64,000 nucleotides of DNA from Melitaea cinxia (Eukaryota; Arthropoda; Insecta; Lepidoptera; Nymphalidae). The position numbers and the translations under genes are program-made. Where the stretch lies: contig NC_059423.1 in NCBI RefSeq assembly GCF_905220565.1, forward strand, positions 2,476,001 through 2,540,000. The letters are read 5' to 3'. Shown piece by piece: positions 1 through 13,200 of the stretch. The first letter of the stretch is position 1. The number at the start of each line of letters is the position of its first letter. The notes below the pieces were generated by a model that was not told the origin of the DNA, searched no databases, and saw nothing but the letters and a program-made list of their open reading frames with translations.

Positions 1-215
1 CCGGCTGCAGGAGTCTTTCGCATTTTATTGCTATGCCACGAATGCTTGACAGAGACCCCATTCCGGGTTTCAAATGAAATTTTTCCTTCTCTAGGACTCT
101 GATGATTTTGAGCCATGTTTAACCCGCGGTCGCCTTTTACGACCCCCACGGGAAGAAGGAGGGAGGCGCTATTCTACTCGGCCGACATCACATGGCAACA
201 CATTATAATAAGGAT
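1..215 (+). repeat. Family G repeat, cut by window edge
   Basis: The stretch with CGAATGCTTGACAGAGACC and the later GGTCGCCTTTTACGACCCCC recurs at about 15985-16180. It has the look of a conserved interspersed repeat; class unknown. The CTTTTACGAC..CCCACGGGAAGA end resembles one end of family C, so the two may share a module. Confidence 0.75.
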
Positions 216-244
216 GCCATAAGGACAAACGAACATCGCAAACA

Positions 245-412
245 CGTGAAACTTCTCCCGAGGAGTTCTGGCCACCTTACTCACCAAAATAACACAACAC
301 TGCCTGAAAGTAGTATTATATAGCTGTGACCTTCTGTAAGGTCGAGGTAATTCCCCAGTCAGCTTCAGATTTTGAGCAGAACATATCTTGCTGTGGCCTA
401 GCCTGGCCCTAC
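245..412 (+). repeat. Family B short interspersed repeat
   Basis: It carries the family B order GAGTTCTGGCCACCTTACTC, then AGCTGTGACCTTCTGTAAGG, then TTTTGAGCAG and a CTGTGGCCTA end. Many copies of this order occur through the window in both orientations. No coding potential; probably a SINE or MITE. Confidence 0.75.
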
Positions 413-454
413 TTCAATAAAATATTTATATTTATTTATTATATTTTTCTAAAT

Positions 455-725
455 CAACGTCTACGTTGAAATAGAAACATAAAAATAATTGTGTTTGCTC
501 GCAAACGAAAAAAACATCGACAAGTAATACAGCGTAAGTAGACAAAAAAATTAACTAACGTAACTAGTCATCACTACGATTTTCAAAAGTTTCCTTCGAT
601 TTCTCTGGGATTACATCATCAGATCCTGGTTTCCTTATCATGGTACAAAACACGGCGTTTTCTCCTTTCCAACAAAAAAAGAATTATCAAAATCGGTTCA
701 TAAACGACGAAGTTATCCCCAAACA
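455..725 (-). repeat. Family D element, partial
   Basis: It starts with AATTGTGTTTGCTCGCAAAC, which carries the family D hairpin, then ACATCGACAAGTAATAC. It later shows TTCCTTCGATTTCTCTGGGA and the fragment AAACGACGAAGTTATCCCC. These match, in reverse, the better-preserved copies at 12950 and 27415. Confidence 0.7.
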
Positions 726-1286
726 TACATAATATATACGTATATTGAATTCTGTTAAAAATAGAAAAGAAATTCGATACTAGATTCTATGACATCGAAT
801 GTAGATAAGAGCAATTTATTTAACCGAAAGGCAACAAAATTGTTACGGAAAATAAAATCGTTCAATAACAGCGCGATCATGACATATGACTTACTGTTAC
901 TAAAAGGATTACTTACTATATTGGCACGGGCTTATGTTCTGTATACCTCTCGGAGGACATTTATCGTTTTGACAGTAGCACTTGTTCGCTTCATTGATGT
1001 CTGCGTTTTCTAAAAAGTTACTCGGAGGAGTGTAGAGACCCGCTTGGATACCTTAAAAATATAGACAAGGTTTTATTTTAATACCTATATAATAACTAAT
1101 AATAAAAACTCATCTGCTACTAAGTTATACACGGTCGTAAGAGACGCCATGGACAGAGACCGATGGAGGCACATCATCCGCTCCAGATGCAACCCTGATG
1201 CTGACCACGATCCTCAGACATGAGGGACCGACAAGAGAGAGAGATAATAAAAAAAGTCCTGGAAAATTTGCAAATACACTTAACGC
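726..1286. other. AT-rich stretch, nothing recognised
   Basis: There is a 74-codon open frame at 789-1013, but its composition (many K, L, T) and lack of recognisable motifs give no support for a gene. No exon-like block with plausible splice sites was found. Confidence 0.4.
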
Positions 1287-1325
1287 CACACATACACACA
1301 CGCACACACACACACACACACACAT
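1287..1325. repeat. (CA)n microsatellite
   Basis: A CA run interrupted by single CATA, CG and similar variants, ending in CATACAACAC. Confidence 0.9.
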
Positions 1326-1703
1326 ACAACACATAATTGTCTTTAGTAGATAGTTATCGTTTGGGTAAAAATATAACAATTAAAGAAAATGAATACGCGT
1401 ATTCTGTATCATTTATATTAACTACATTTTAGATGTGATCAAAGTAATATTTAATACTAATACTTTATAAGAGATAAAAATTCGTTATTCGCTTATTGTT
1501 TGTAATCGACGAACTCTGAAATAAATAAGTTTACTGTTTTATTTACATTTGAAAACCATATTTAAATACAATGTACAAAAACAAACAATTTGAACTCGTA
1601 CAGATTTTTTTGAACTATTAACTTCAATTACGTAGGCATTAAGCCCAAGAATAATAATAATAATAATTTAACTACGTATATGTTTAAACCGTGTGTATGT
1701 GTA

Positions 1704-2000
1704 CTGTATGGCTACGGTACTAAAGAATATAGCCACCCCCTCTCTTCCCGTGGGTGTCGTAAGAGGCGACTAAGGGATAACACAGTTCCGCTACCACTTG
1801 GAACTTAAAAAGCCGACCGATGGCGGGATAACCATCCAACTGCTGGCTTTGAAATACACAGACCGAAGACGGGCAGCAGCGTCTTTGGTGCGACAAAGCC
1901 AGCCCTACGGTCACCAACCCGCCTGCCCAGCGTGGTGACTATGGGCAAAACACATGAGTTCACGTTATTTTTGACTGTATAGGCTGTAATGATGATGATG
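1704..2000 (-). repeat. Family C repeat with TGATGA tail
   Basis: It begins with TGGCTACGGTACTAAAGAAT, contains GTGGGTGTCGTAAGAGGCG and GGCAGCAGCGTCTTTGGTGC, and ends in GATGATGATG. The segment between the CATGAGTTCACG block and the tail is shorter than in the copy at 7614, so this copy has a deletion. Strand is arbitrary. The trinucleotide tail would suit an RTE-mobilised element, which is inference. Confidence 0.8.
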
Positions 2001-2225
2001 TTTAAAGCTTTATGTATAAAATATCGCTTGCAACAGTGTCTATACATCGGGTCCCGTTTTACATACAGTTCCTGGGTGACCGAGCCTAGCTCGGTATTTT
2101 TAGTAAATCGTGTTTTTTGGAATTCATATTTAAATTCGAATTACATATTTATAAAATATGAATAATATTTTTTTTTTTAAATAACGAGTGCAATTAAAAA
2201 AAAAGGAAAAAAATAATTGATCAGG

Positions 2226-2302
2226 GACATTGGGATTTGAACCATGATCTCCTCGGTTGATCCCGACCGGCCGATTTCCCACCGAGCTATTACAACTTTA
2301 AT
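2226..2302 (-). repeat. tRNA-like remnant (SINE head or tRNA pseudogene)
   Basis: On the minus strand there is a box-A-like TAGCTCGGTGGG followed about 35 bases later by a box-B-like GGTTCAAATCC, the spacing of an internal polymerase III promoter. I could not build a clean cloverleaf, so this is probably a SINE head or degraded tRNA copy. Confidence 0.5.
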
Positions 2303-2487
2303 GACAGTTGCGAAATTTACCTTCGTATTCTAACGATATTGTAGCTATTTTTTCACTCCCTAAAAACAGGGATAAAACGTCATTTTCTAAAAATGAATCC
2401 TAGTTAGATGGATTTATCTCCCCCGAAACCTCCTATATACTAAATTTTATGGAAATCGTTGGAGCCGTTTCCGAGATTCAGATTATA

Positions 2488-2506
2488 TATATATATATAT
2501 ATATAC
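2488..2506. repeat. (TA)n microsatellite abutting a transposon end
   Basis: An AT dinucleotide run sits immediately before ACAGGGTGTCCCAAAAAG, the likely end of a mariner-superfamily element that would target TA. Confidence 0.75.
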
Positions 2507-3480
2507 AGGGTGTCCCAAAAAGTAGTGATAAGCGGAATTCCAGAGATAGGGCACCCCTTGGGGTATCCGAATCACCCCTATGTATGTTCAGCGATTTTGC
2601 ATAGTTTTCGAGTTATGAATTTTTTTATATGTTTTTGAGAATTTTCCACCTTAACAACTTTAAAAATTTCTAAAAAAAAAAATTGAATATTTTTTAGAAT
2701 TTTTGTTTTTGTATCTAAATAATCATGAGTTGTAGCTTCCCGCTTAAAAGATTCAGCTTCTTAACTTTGATGGAAATTGTGAAAATCTAAGTGTAAAGTG
2801 AAAATTTTACGTTTTGAGAACTATGACTTCAATTTTCAACTTAGAATTAAAAATCTAAACAGGCAATTTTATGGTTTCTAATTAGGCTTAAAAACTTTTC
2901 CAGAGTCTCAGCTTTCATAATCATAAATAAAAAATTGTACTTAATGGGGCTACTTTTGCTAAAATTTGCCTTCAAAGACATCAAGGTGGAAAATTCTTAA
3001 AATTACCAATTTGAATAAAAAATTTTTTTTTTGCTCAATTTATTATTCCTTTAAGGTTAAATAGTTTTGTCGGCGCTTTAGCTGGGTCATACGTATAGGA
3101 TTCGTGCGGAGGAAAATGATAAATCCGTAGACTGAGTGATATGGTTCCAAAACGATGGTGCTCCATGCCACTTTGCAAGAATAGTCAGACAAAATTTAAC
3201 AGAAAGATTTAGAGACAGATGGATCGGCCGTGGAGGGCCCATTGCATGGCCGCCGCGGTCCCCAGACTTGAATCCAATCGATTTCTTTCTCTGGGGATAT
3301 TATAAAGAAATAGTTTACGCTAAAAACATAGCGGATAGCAACGTAGCGGAGTTAAGACGAAAATTGAGGCAGGCAGAAGAAACAATTAAAAACAACAGAA
3401 TAGCAACCAACCAAAAGATTGTAAGAAAACTAAGATCGAAGATTTAATAAACATTTGGAGGTTATTTAGGTTTAATTAAT
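2506..3480 (+). mobile_element. Deleted mariner/Tc1-superfamily element
   Basis: The left end ACAGGGTGTCCCAAAAAGTA is the kind of terminal sequence seen on mariner-like insect elements. An AT-rich stretch leads into a transposase C-terminus at 3136-3447. Most of the transposase (DNA-binding domain and first catalytic Asp) is absent, and I do not see a matching inverted end downstream, so the element is internally deleted or truncated. The right boundary is approximate. Confidence 0.6.
3136..3447 (+). pseudogene. Transposase C-terminal fragment (mariner/Tc1 DDE superfamily)
   Basis: The frame opens after a TGA and has no proper start. It encodes FQNDGAPCHFARIVRQNL, then WPPRSPDLNPIDFFLWG, then a basic C-terminus ending VRKLRSKI before TAA. 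The second catalytic Asp lies in QNDGAPCH, and the SPDLNPIDFFLWG block holds the third acidic position, as in IS630/Tc1/mariner transposases. With the N-terminal half missing it cannot be an active enzyme. Confidence 0.85.
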
Positions 3481-3595
3481 AAAACGAAAAGTAATCGTCT
3501 TAAAATTATTTATTATAAAAAGTTTTCAATATGTCGACCTTCGTGCTCGATACATGTTCTAACATCGTCTTAAAAAGTTTTCTTTGTGTCTTACG

Positions 3596-3855
3596 AAAGC
3601 TAAGCGCAAAACTCGAGAACGATTGGACCGATTTCGCTAATTCTTTTTTTAAAATATTCCTTGAAGTACGAGGATGGTTCTTACGGAGAGAAAAATTCTA
3701 AAAAAAAAAATTAAATTTCCTGTAAAAGTCTAAAAACAACACTTTTCTATACTACCATACAAAAGATTTGTGATAATACTTAAAAGTCAATTTGAACTTT
3801 AATACCATACGATAAAGTTTGTGTTAGGCGATACGAAGTTCGCCGGGTCAGCTAG
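3596..3855 (+). mobile_element. Helitron-like non-autonomous element (family H)
   Basis: It opens with AAGCGCAAAACTCGAGAACG, related to the copies at 38393 and 51744, and ends with CGAAGTTCGCCGGGTCAG followed by CTAG and T. The left end is not clear. Confidence 0.6.
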
Positions 3856-3875
3856 TAGGTATATATTTTTTAGTA

Positions 3876-4135
3876 ATCAAGCGTAAGGCCTTCTTGATGA
3901 TAAGCGGTTACCGTAGCTTAGCATTTGCCTGCAACGCCAGAAGCATCCCACGCACATTGCCAACCTTACCGCTGATCCTACCCAGGAGCTCCGGTCCCCT
4001 CGTTCTCCACAAGAAGACAACACTATTCAGAGCAGTGTTATTTGGCTGTGATCTTCTGCAAGGTTGAAGTATTTCTCCAGACGTGCTGTTCCCGACTTTG
4101 AGCTGGATTTTTCGTGCTATGGCCTATCCTAATTA
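3876..4135 (+). repeat. Family B repeat
   Basis: Contains AAGCGGTTACCGTAGCTTAG, CCAGGAGCTCCGGTCCCC, GGCTGTGATCTTCTGCAAGG and TTTGAGCTGGA in the family order. It lies 22 bp from the donor side of the exon at 4158. Confidence 0.75.
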
Positions 4136-4157
4136 AACTATTAAGAACAAAACTAAC

Positions 4158-4279
4158 CTTCTTTGTACAGGCTCTTCCTGTATTTGAACGGCATAATCCT
4201 GCATAAGTCCTTATCATACACGTATACTATGTCGCTCTTCGCTATCAGCTTCGGTGGAAAGAATGACCCTTCAGATGCC
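4158..4279 (-). CDS. CD36-family exon: RASEGSFFPP, last exon in window
   Basis: This 122-bp exon has acceptor TATTTTCAG and donor GAAG|GTTAGT. It enters in phase 2 (AG+G gives Arg) and leaves in phase 1. It encodes ASEGSFFPPKLIAKSDIVY, then VYDKDLCRIMPFKYRKSLY, then KE. The xSEGxxFPP motif and the D-x-C-R motif match CD36 landmarks. The intron towards exon 17559 is about 13.3 kb. No downstream exon could be found between here and base 1. Confidence 0.95.
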
Positions 4280-7200
4280 CTGAAAATAAGACAAATTCTT
4301 ATCAGTTTTGTATTATTCGATTTATTGTGTTCTAAATACAATCAATATATTTGACGATGCCGCCATTGTCAACGAGCAAAAACTACCCTCCTAAAAGTTT
4401 ATAAAAAGAAGCGCGCCACGTAGGGAGTAGCATTATTTGTTCGGCAGTCGATCGATGCACATGCTGTCTTAATTTATTTCTTAACAATTACATTAATTCA
4501 TTACTATTTTTTTGGTGTTTTTTAATAATCAAATCAATATGTCGTCCTTTGTGCTTAGATATATATAAAATCTGAGAATCACACTTAGAAAATATGCTAT
4601 GAACGAGAGATAAATCTGTATTGGTTATTAGAAATATATTTACAAGGAGACTTTTGAATAACTTGTTCCAAAATGGAGACGGGAAAACACCGAAGGCGCT
4701 GTTTTATCAACGCACCCGTTTGTTAACAAACTCCTAGAGATGGCGTTTGACTAGCCTGTTGGCGCAGTTCGTAGTGCTTTCTGTTCCGCGGGTTGCAGTT
4801 GTTGGGGTAATATTTGTATTTATATTTTTATATATGTATTATGTCTGTGTATGTTTATCAAAAAAAAAAAATAGTTCTAACAGTCGGCTGTTACCTGTAA
4901 CACAAGTATTAAGTTGCTTAACATAGGAACAGACGACCGTCTTTGTGTGTTATAATTAAATAAAATAAAATAAAATAAAATTATGAAATCTAAATGTACT
5001 GTAAGTGTATGTAATTATGAATTTAATGAATGTAGACCATCATTGACAATTGATATACAATAAGTAAAAAAAAATAAGAACATACAAATACGCATTATTA
5101 AAAATAATTAGAAACAAGCACCAGCTGTCAATTTAAAAAAAAATCATCACCTTTTTTGAACTCGGTTATCAGCTCCGAGTGAGAATCACAGCTTAAATCG
5201 TCAGAACTTACCACCACTACATTAGAACTTTCGTCGACAAACTGATAAGTTTTTCATTTATTATTCTTTTTTATCATCGAATTCCACTGTTTTTTTTTTT
5301 GAGATATTTTAGAGTTTACTCCTTAACAATTGACTTTCATTTAAGGCCCCGGTATAAAAAAAAATGAGGAGTAAAATTTACTGAACGAATGACCTCGTTA
5401 CATTTTTGTCAACGCCATCTATCGGAACCCCATACAACGTTTTAGTATTAATCTTTTTCTTAGACTAGTAAGCCTTTTTTGTGCCTATTTACACAGTCGA
5501 TCTGAAGGAGTAAACTACAGTCGTGTATCGGAGCTGACAGACACACTTTTTTATCCGCAAAGGCCGCAAATATGAATCTAAAAGTGGTAGTTTATTGATT
5601 GAGGTGAGAAAGGTCCTGATGGCCTATTCTACCTCTTGCTTAAAGTCTAAACCAAGTTTGCAGCATAAACTGTATCCACAAATGGTGTAACCAGCCTTAA
5701 ATATACCCATTTCGCATTCAAAGGACCCTACTTCCTATATATAAAACCATTAACTGAACAAATAAGTTAGCTTTGTTAGTGTTTCTATATACGGAACTAA
5801 GCAAGCGACATGTCGTCATTTGTTATCTCTATTGATTTTACTTAATAGAAAACGTATATAATTTTTTAATTATTTTCCTTAAACATTTCCATGGAAATAT
5901 GATAATGTAGCTCTATTTTTATGACAAGGTTATATTACTTAATGGTCTTGTTATTTTCTATGGATTCTAAATATAAATTAAGCTTCAGTATGTAATATTC
6001 CACTGCTGGGCATAGGCCTCTTTCTTCATGTAGGAGAAGGATCAGAGCTTAACCCATGATGCTGCTTCAATGTGGGTTGGCGGATATGTTCCCTACTGAG
6101 TAACGATCGCTATCAGGTGTAGATGATAACATCCGGGACCGACAGCTTATCGTGCTCAAATATAGATTACGTCTATACAAATATTATTACGCTAAAAAGT
6201 TTGTTTATTTATAATAAAATAAAGAAAGAAATAAATTACCATCCATTACAGTAATTAATATAGTACAAAAAAAATACAACAAAGAAAACTAAAAAACTAA
6301 AACTAACTTCTAGAAGGGTTTATCTACATCATCCCTCTTTTTGTTACGGCTATATACTATTATGTTTACTATAATACTAGAATGGCAAAAATGAAACAAG
6401 CATACTGCCTACCTGATGGTAAACGGTTACCATAACCTTCGTACACCGGCTTGACGACGAAGCCATGTCCTATAAATTTCCACAATTAATATTACACCGA
6501 AATATAGCAAGCCTACTTGATACATGTATTTCGTGTTTGAATTTTACATTTGTGGAGCACTTATACCCTCAACCTTTCCCAGGAGCTCTGGCCACGTTAC
6601 CCATCACAGGAACACAAAGTTAATTCAGAGTGGCTAAATAAGCTGTAAAGTTCTGTCAGGTTGAAGTACTTTCCCAGACTGGCTGCTCCAGATTTTGAGC
6701 AGGATATTTCCTCAATGAAAACTTACTGATCTGTTTGATAACCTTCTTCTGTAAATGTACTGAAGGCTACAGCGAAGATTATTCTCGAAATTGCACCAGT
6801 CGAAAATCAATCAAATTTATTAATTTTGTTGAAATAAAAAATCATCAATTTGACCTAACGGAGGTACGTCGCAATAAATAGGAAATAAAATCATCGACTG
6901 CAACTCATGACGAAACTCATTTAAGTTAGGTATTTTCATAAACAAATATAAATACGAATCCTCATTTTCACACGAACGAAACAATGCGACAATAACTCAA
7001 ATTGACTCACTAACTGACTAAACAAATGGTTAGTCGGAGAGTAAATATAATGGTATACTAGCTTTTGGTCCCGACTTTGTCTGAGGGATTACTTGAAAAT
7101 ATTCATTTTATTACTCTGGCATATTCTCAAGGAATTATTATCACTTTCTGTTTAGCTATTTATTCATGTTTTAATATACGCTTTACACTATTATCGCGGC

Positions 7201-10200
7201 AAATAAGCATGTGGTTCACGCGATGATAAGTGGAATGGCCTATAGATTGTAATACTAAAAGCATTACAAACACATTGCTGACCCTACCCCTGTTCCTCCC
7301 CAAGAACTCTGGCCACCTTACTCGCCACAGGAACACAACACTACTCCAGAGCAGTTATAGTTAGCTGTGATCTTCTGTAAGGTAGAGGTACCTCCTCGGA
7401 CAGGCTGATCCAGATTTTAAGTAGAAGTTTCCTGCTGTGCCCTACCTTAAATTTTATATATCCTATATACAATTATATTGTTACTAAATAAAAACTTTAC
7501 CTCTTAGAAAGAACTTATAGGGTACTAAATATTTCGTGAAATATGTATCAGGATTATACTAAAATGTTTAAATGACATTTACAGAAGATAGCAGATAAAT
7601 AAGCGTCCATAAGCTGTGTGGCTACGGCACCAAAGAATATAGCCACCCCCTCTTTTCCCGTGGGTGTCGTAAGAGACGACTAAGGGATAACAAGGTTCCA
7701 CTGCCACCTTGGAACTTAAGAAGCCGACCGATGGCGGGATAACCATCTAACCGCTGGCTTTGAAACACACAGGCCGAAGACGGGCAGCAGCGTCTTCGAT
7801 GCGACAAAGCCAGCCCTGCGGTCACCAACCCGCCTGCCCAGCGTGGTGACTATGGGCAACACACATGAGTTCACGCATTTTTGGCGTGAACTTGTGGAGG
7901 CATATGTCCAACAGTGGACTGCAATAGGCTGGAATGATGAAGCGTCCATAGGATACTTCAACCGTTTACTATCTGGCAGACTGTACGCTCATTTGCCACT
8001 ATAGTGACATAAAAAATTGCAGATTAAACCGTGGAAGTTTGGTCGTCTAAACGAATATCTTAAAACAATTTCAAGTTTTGCATTTACTATATCTGATCTG
8101 ACATCAACATCCTGTACAGCTCGAGAATTTTAAAAACTTCATTATCACTGGTCCAATCACTTAGCACCACATTGAAAGATAAGCATAACTTTTAATATTC
8201 CGCAATGTTAATATTGAGACGTTCTGAGCAAGGTTAAGATGAAAAAAAAATCCAAAAAGTTTCTCCTTAAACCTTGGTTAAGTACGTAGAATGGGCTCGT
8301 CACGATATCTTTGTGTATCGATCTGTTTGTGTGAAGAATCCAAATTCTTTTCATAATTCTGTCTACACTTTTAAAAACCATTTTGAAGCTCCCGAGTTTC
8401 GGCGACTCACCCGTTACCATAGCGTCTGCAACGTCACTAATATCTGGAGTTTGAGCCATGGGTCCCGTAGAATCAAATGCCCATAGTGATCGTGAATTAA
8501 AGAAATTATATCATTCTGCCTTTCGTTTGTCTGTCTAAGATTAAGAACAAAGATTCTTAGTTGAAATAAGCTGGAATTTAGTATGTATATGATTATTACT
8601 AGCTGTGCCCGCGGCTTCGCCCGCGTTTAAATCAGTGAGTCACAAAGATTTCCCGGCAAACTTCCAGTGAAACTCAAAATCTCATCAAAATCGGCTTAGT
8701 CGTTCCGTAAACCTTCCTCTTGAAGCCCTCTCTCCATTGGTAAAACCGCATGAAAAGCCGTTCAGTAAATTTTGAGGGAATCGATCACATACACTTTTGG
8801 GGACTTATTGTTATAATACACGAACTGTTGCCCGCGATTACATTCGCGTGGTTATGAAGATATGCATTACTATCAAGATGTTTAAGCAAATTATTTTTTT
8901 ATTTCAGTCACTTGAAATGCTTATCACGCTGAGTAATTTTTTAAAAGGCACAATTTAGTATAATTTATTAGTTATTTTTATAAAACCTCTCTATACACCA
9001 TATTTTTAGTTTTATTTTCAGGCTGCAGTATAAATAACCTAGCAGGCGAACTTATAGCTGCTGTATATGTTTCATACAAACTATCAACCCCAATCAAACG
9101 CCCTTAGCAGTGGAATATCAAAAAATCCGTTCTTAGCGGACGTTTACTAACTAGAATCTACCTCCCTGCTAAATTTCATCTTTGTCCATCCTGGATGGAT
9201 GGACCATCCAGCGGTTTTTGAGTTCTCGTGATGAGTGAGTCAGTGACCTTTCTCTTTTATATATATAGACTATGATGCATTATTTGGACTCCTTTTCACC
9301 ATCTATAGAGTACATTTTAAATTTCGTCTCTCACTTTAAAAACATAGGCCTTTCATACAAACTTCCGAACCCCGTTTTATCCTCTTAGGTGTCGAGTTTC
9401 GTAAAATTCGTTCTTAGCGGATGTTTACGTACTATACAAAACCTACTTGCCAAATTTCAAGTATGTAGGTGTTATAGTTTCGGAGATTTTTTGATGAGTG
9501 AGTCAACCTACCATCTCCCGTTTTAACCCCAAAAGGGAGTTGGTTTCTAAAGATACATTATTTGGACATCTTCTCACCATCTATAGACCATACATTTTAA
9601 ATTTCAAGTCTCTTACTTCAAAAACATAGAACTTTCATACAAACTTCCAACCCCCGTTTTACCCCTTTAGGGGTCGAGTTTCGTAAAATCCGTTCTTAAC
9701 GGATGTCTACGCTTTATAAAAAACCTACCTGCCAAATTTCAAGTTTCTAGGTGTTATAGTTTCGGATATTTCGTGATGAGTGGGTCAACCTACCATCCCC
9801 CGTTTTAACCCAAAAAGGGAGTTGATTTCTAAATATACATTATTTGAACACCTTCTCATCATTTATAGAGCATACATTATAAATATTAAGCATCTTTCTT
9901 CAAAAACATAGAACTTTCATACAAACTTCCAACCCCTGTTTTACCCCCTTAGGGGTCAAGTTTCGTAAAATTCGTTCTTAGCGGATGTCTACGCTCTATA
10001 AGGAACCTATCTGCCAAAAACATAGAACTTTCATACAAACTTCCAACCCCTGTTTTACCCCCTTAGGGGTCAAGTTTCGTAAAATTCGTTCTTAGCGGAT
10101 GTCTACGCTCTATAAGGAACCTATCTGCCAAATTTCAAGTTTCTAGGTGTTATAGTTTCGGAGATTTCGTGATGAATGACCTTTCGCTTTTATATATATT

Positions 10201-13200
10201 ATAGATTAAGGCCGACCTGATAAAATAAAAACCACATAAATAGGAGGATTTTTAGTGCATCGAATGTGCAAAGGTGGGAAAAAGGCGTTCGTTCCGCATA
10301 TGGAACCATCTAGGAGCACTCCAAGCGCGTTTCTACTCTATTTTTTTTTATATATGTAGGCAAACGAGCTCACCTGATGGTAAGTGTTTACCGTAGCTTA
10401 TAGACGCCTGCAACACCAGAAGAATCGCAAGCGCGTTGCCTACCCTATCCCTAATCCGTCAAGGATCTCTGGTCACCTTATTCACCAATAGGAAGAAAAG
10501 ACTGCTTGAAAATAGTATCATTTAGCTGTGGTCTTCTGTAAGGTTGAGATACTACCCCCCCCCTAACCCTGACCTTTCCCCAGGAGCTCTTGTTATATTA
10601 TTTACCATAGTAACTCTGCTAATTAAGAGCACTTTTATTTAGCTGTGATCTTCTGTTAGACTGAGTTACCACCAGTTAGGCTGTTACAAATTTTGAACAA
10701 GAAGTTTCCTGCTGTGCACTACCTCAAAAAAGGCAGTTTATCAAGGACATTATTGATAAGTGAAAATCTATCCAAAAAACCTCTTCTTATAATGGATCTA
10801 GATAAAGAATAACTTTACGAATACCTATTTAAAAAGGTTTATTTCGAAACAAACCTTTTTAAATAAACATAACTTTTAACGAATACTTGATTTAAATTCT
10901 AAATTGAAATTCTGTAAATGCAACTACACTGCAAAAAGATAATCTAATCTATCTCTTAATTAGCAGTATAACCTTTAAAAGGGATTTTTACAATTTTGTA
11001 GTACCTACGGTTGATTACCTATTCAACTATAGTATTTCTAAAGAATATAAAAGATCTCATTTGAAGTAAATAGTTCATTAATTGAGCAAAACTAAGGCAA
11101 TTTTTTTTTCGCTAAAGGAAAAACCTGAGTTGATCTTGATGAGATGAGATGAATTTTAAAATAAGTATGTACGTGACTACAAATTATACACACATAAAAA
11201 GGTTAAAACAAAACATTGTTGCTATGTCAGCAGATTGAACGCGTTACTTGATATCGTAGTTTTAACACCGTAGATACAAACTATCATCCTTTTTCTCCCC
11301 CCTGACCCTCTCCAGGAGCTTTGGCCACATTGCCCACCACAGAAACACAATAACTTGAAAAATAACTTGAAAGATTTATTATTTAGCTGTGATCGTCCAT
11401 AACGGTGAGGTGTTTTCCAATCGGGCTGTCCCAGATTTTGAGCAAGATGTATCACTAAGGGTTGGGTTCTTTAAGACGCTAGAATACGTGTTTATATATA
11501 CCCAATTGAAATTCTAAAAATAACGTTTAATGCTTCTTAGATTTATTAATAATCAGTTTACCGAGCGATAAATTAAAATAAGTTGACTGAAGACTTTTAA
11601 TGATTTAAGCTTTTTGTACAACAAAACTAATGTTAATTAATTTTAGACAAATTATAAATATTTTATCAGTGCACGTATCCGTTTTATTTAAAAAGTGCAT
11701 CGAAACACATTAAGAGCGGATGTCGATAATAATTTATTAAGGTCATTACCATGTTGACAATTTATATTTAACGAATTTATCATCTACTAGCTGTGGCCGC
11801 GACTTCGTCCACGTGGAATTAAAAAAAATTCAGTTCGTAGAGTTTCAAAATAAATAAATTTCTAAAATAAAAGTAGCCTAAATCAATCTTTACTTCATCA
11901 GCTGTCTGCCAGTGAAAGTCCTGTCAAAATCGATCAAGCCGATTCAGAGATTAATAGCAAATTGCTGGTAGGATGATGATGAAACAATTTCCAAAATCGT
12001 GTTAGCACAGTGGTAAAGCAATAAGTTCAAAATCAAAATTAACTGCACTCAAATAGGCTCCAAAAGCCCTTTAGAATCGTAATTTTACAAATTAAAATTT
12101 TAAAGTAATTAAATTGGGTGGACGAAGGAGTATGAAATTTCGTACATTTACAGTTTATATAGAGAAGGAGAGCAGAATGCTATTTTTTCTTAAATTATAC
12201 ATAAAATGTATTAAACCAATAAAAAAAAATATTACACACTGCCATGTATTTGACATACACACACACATATACTCTTTTGTTTATTTTTAGTCTATGGTTA
12301 ATTTCTTTTTGTTATGTTTTAATCTGCAATCAGTCCTTGGACTATAAGCGGATAGCTGGTGCGATAGTTGGCGCGATGAGTGAGCCCTCTATCGAGAGCA
12401 CTTCTCGGGTTATGAGGGTGCTACACCCTCTCGTGCAGCTGTAGTACATCATGCCCCTTTAGGCGCCCAAGATGTTTTTGGCTTTTCAGCTGGGTTGCCA
12501 ATTGATTAGGTTGTAGGGCAAGCCGTTATTGGTATATTTTTGAGGCAGCTCTTATTTTCTCCTTCACTGTGGTCATTTACAAGGTGGCATGGATTTCACT
12601 GTTTGTGATGAACCAAGGAATATTGGAAATGTTGCGCAAGATGATATTTTGTGATCTTTGTATCATAGCAATATTTTAGTTACTGGCCCTTCCCCAGAGC
12701 TGTATCCCATACGTTCACACTGGTTTCAGGAGCGTTTTGTAGATTAGGAGTTTATTGTCCGTTGACAATTTGTTGTTTTGTCCTAGCAGCCAGAGCATGG
12801 TTATATTTTATGTTCAACTCATCTCTTTTGGTTTTAACATGATTTTTCCATGTTAGTCTGCGGTCCAAATGGAGACCAAGGTATTTAACTCCGTCCGAGT
12901 GGGGAAGTATGTTATCTCCGAGGTGTACTGGAGGGAAATCTCTTTTTTTAACCGACTTACAAAAAAGGAGGAGGTTCTCAATTCGACTGTATTTTTTTTT
13001 TATGTATGTTACATCAGAACTTTTGACCGGGTAGACCGATTTCAACAAATTTTGTTTTAATCGAAAGGTGGTGTGTGCCGATTGGTCACAGTTGGTTTTT
13101 TGTTGGAAAGGGGATATCCCTAGTTTGGTACCGTGATAAGGAAACCAGGATCTGATGATGGGATCCCGGAGAAATCGAGGGAACCTCTCGAAAATCCGTA

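Noticed and set aside
5165..5545. Transposon with inverted ends TCAGCTCCGA / TCGGAGCTGA
   Set aside because: The inverted match is only 10-11 bp, does not extend in either direction and has no clear target duplication.
8590..10205. Regular repeats considered as a CRISPR-like or satellite array
   Set aside because: The units are long (about 114-284 bp), diverged, and bounded by Helitron-like ends in an insect genome; there are no short spacers.
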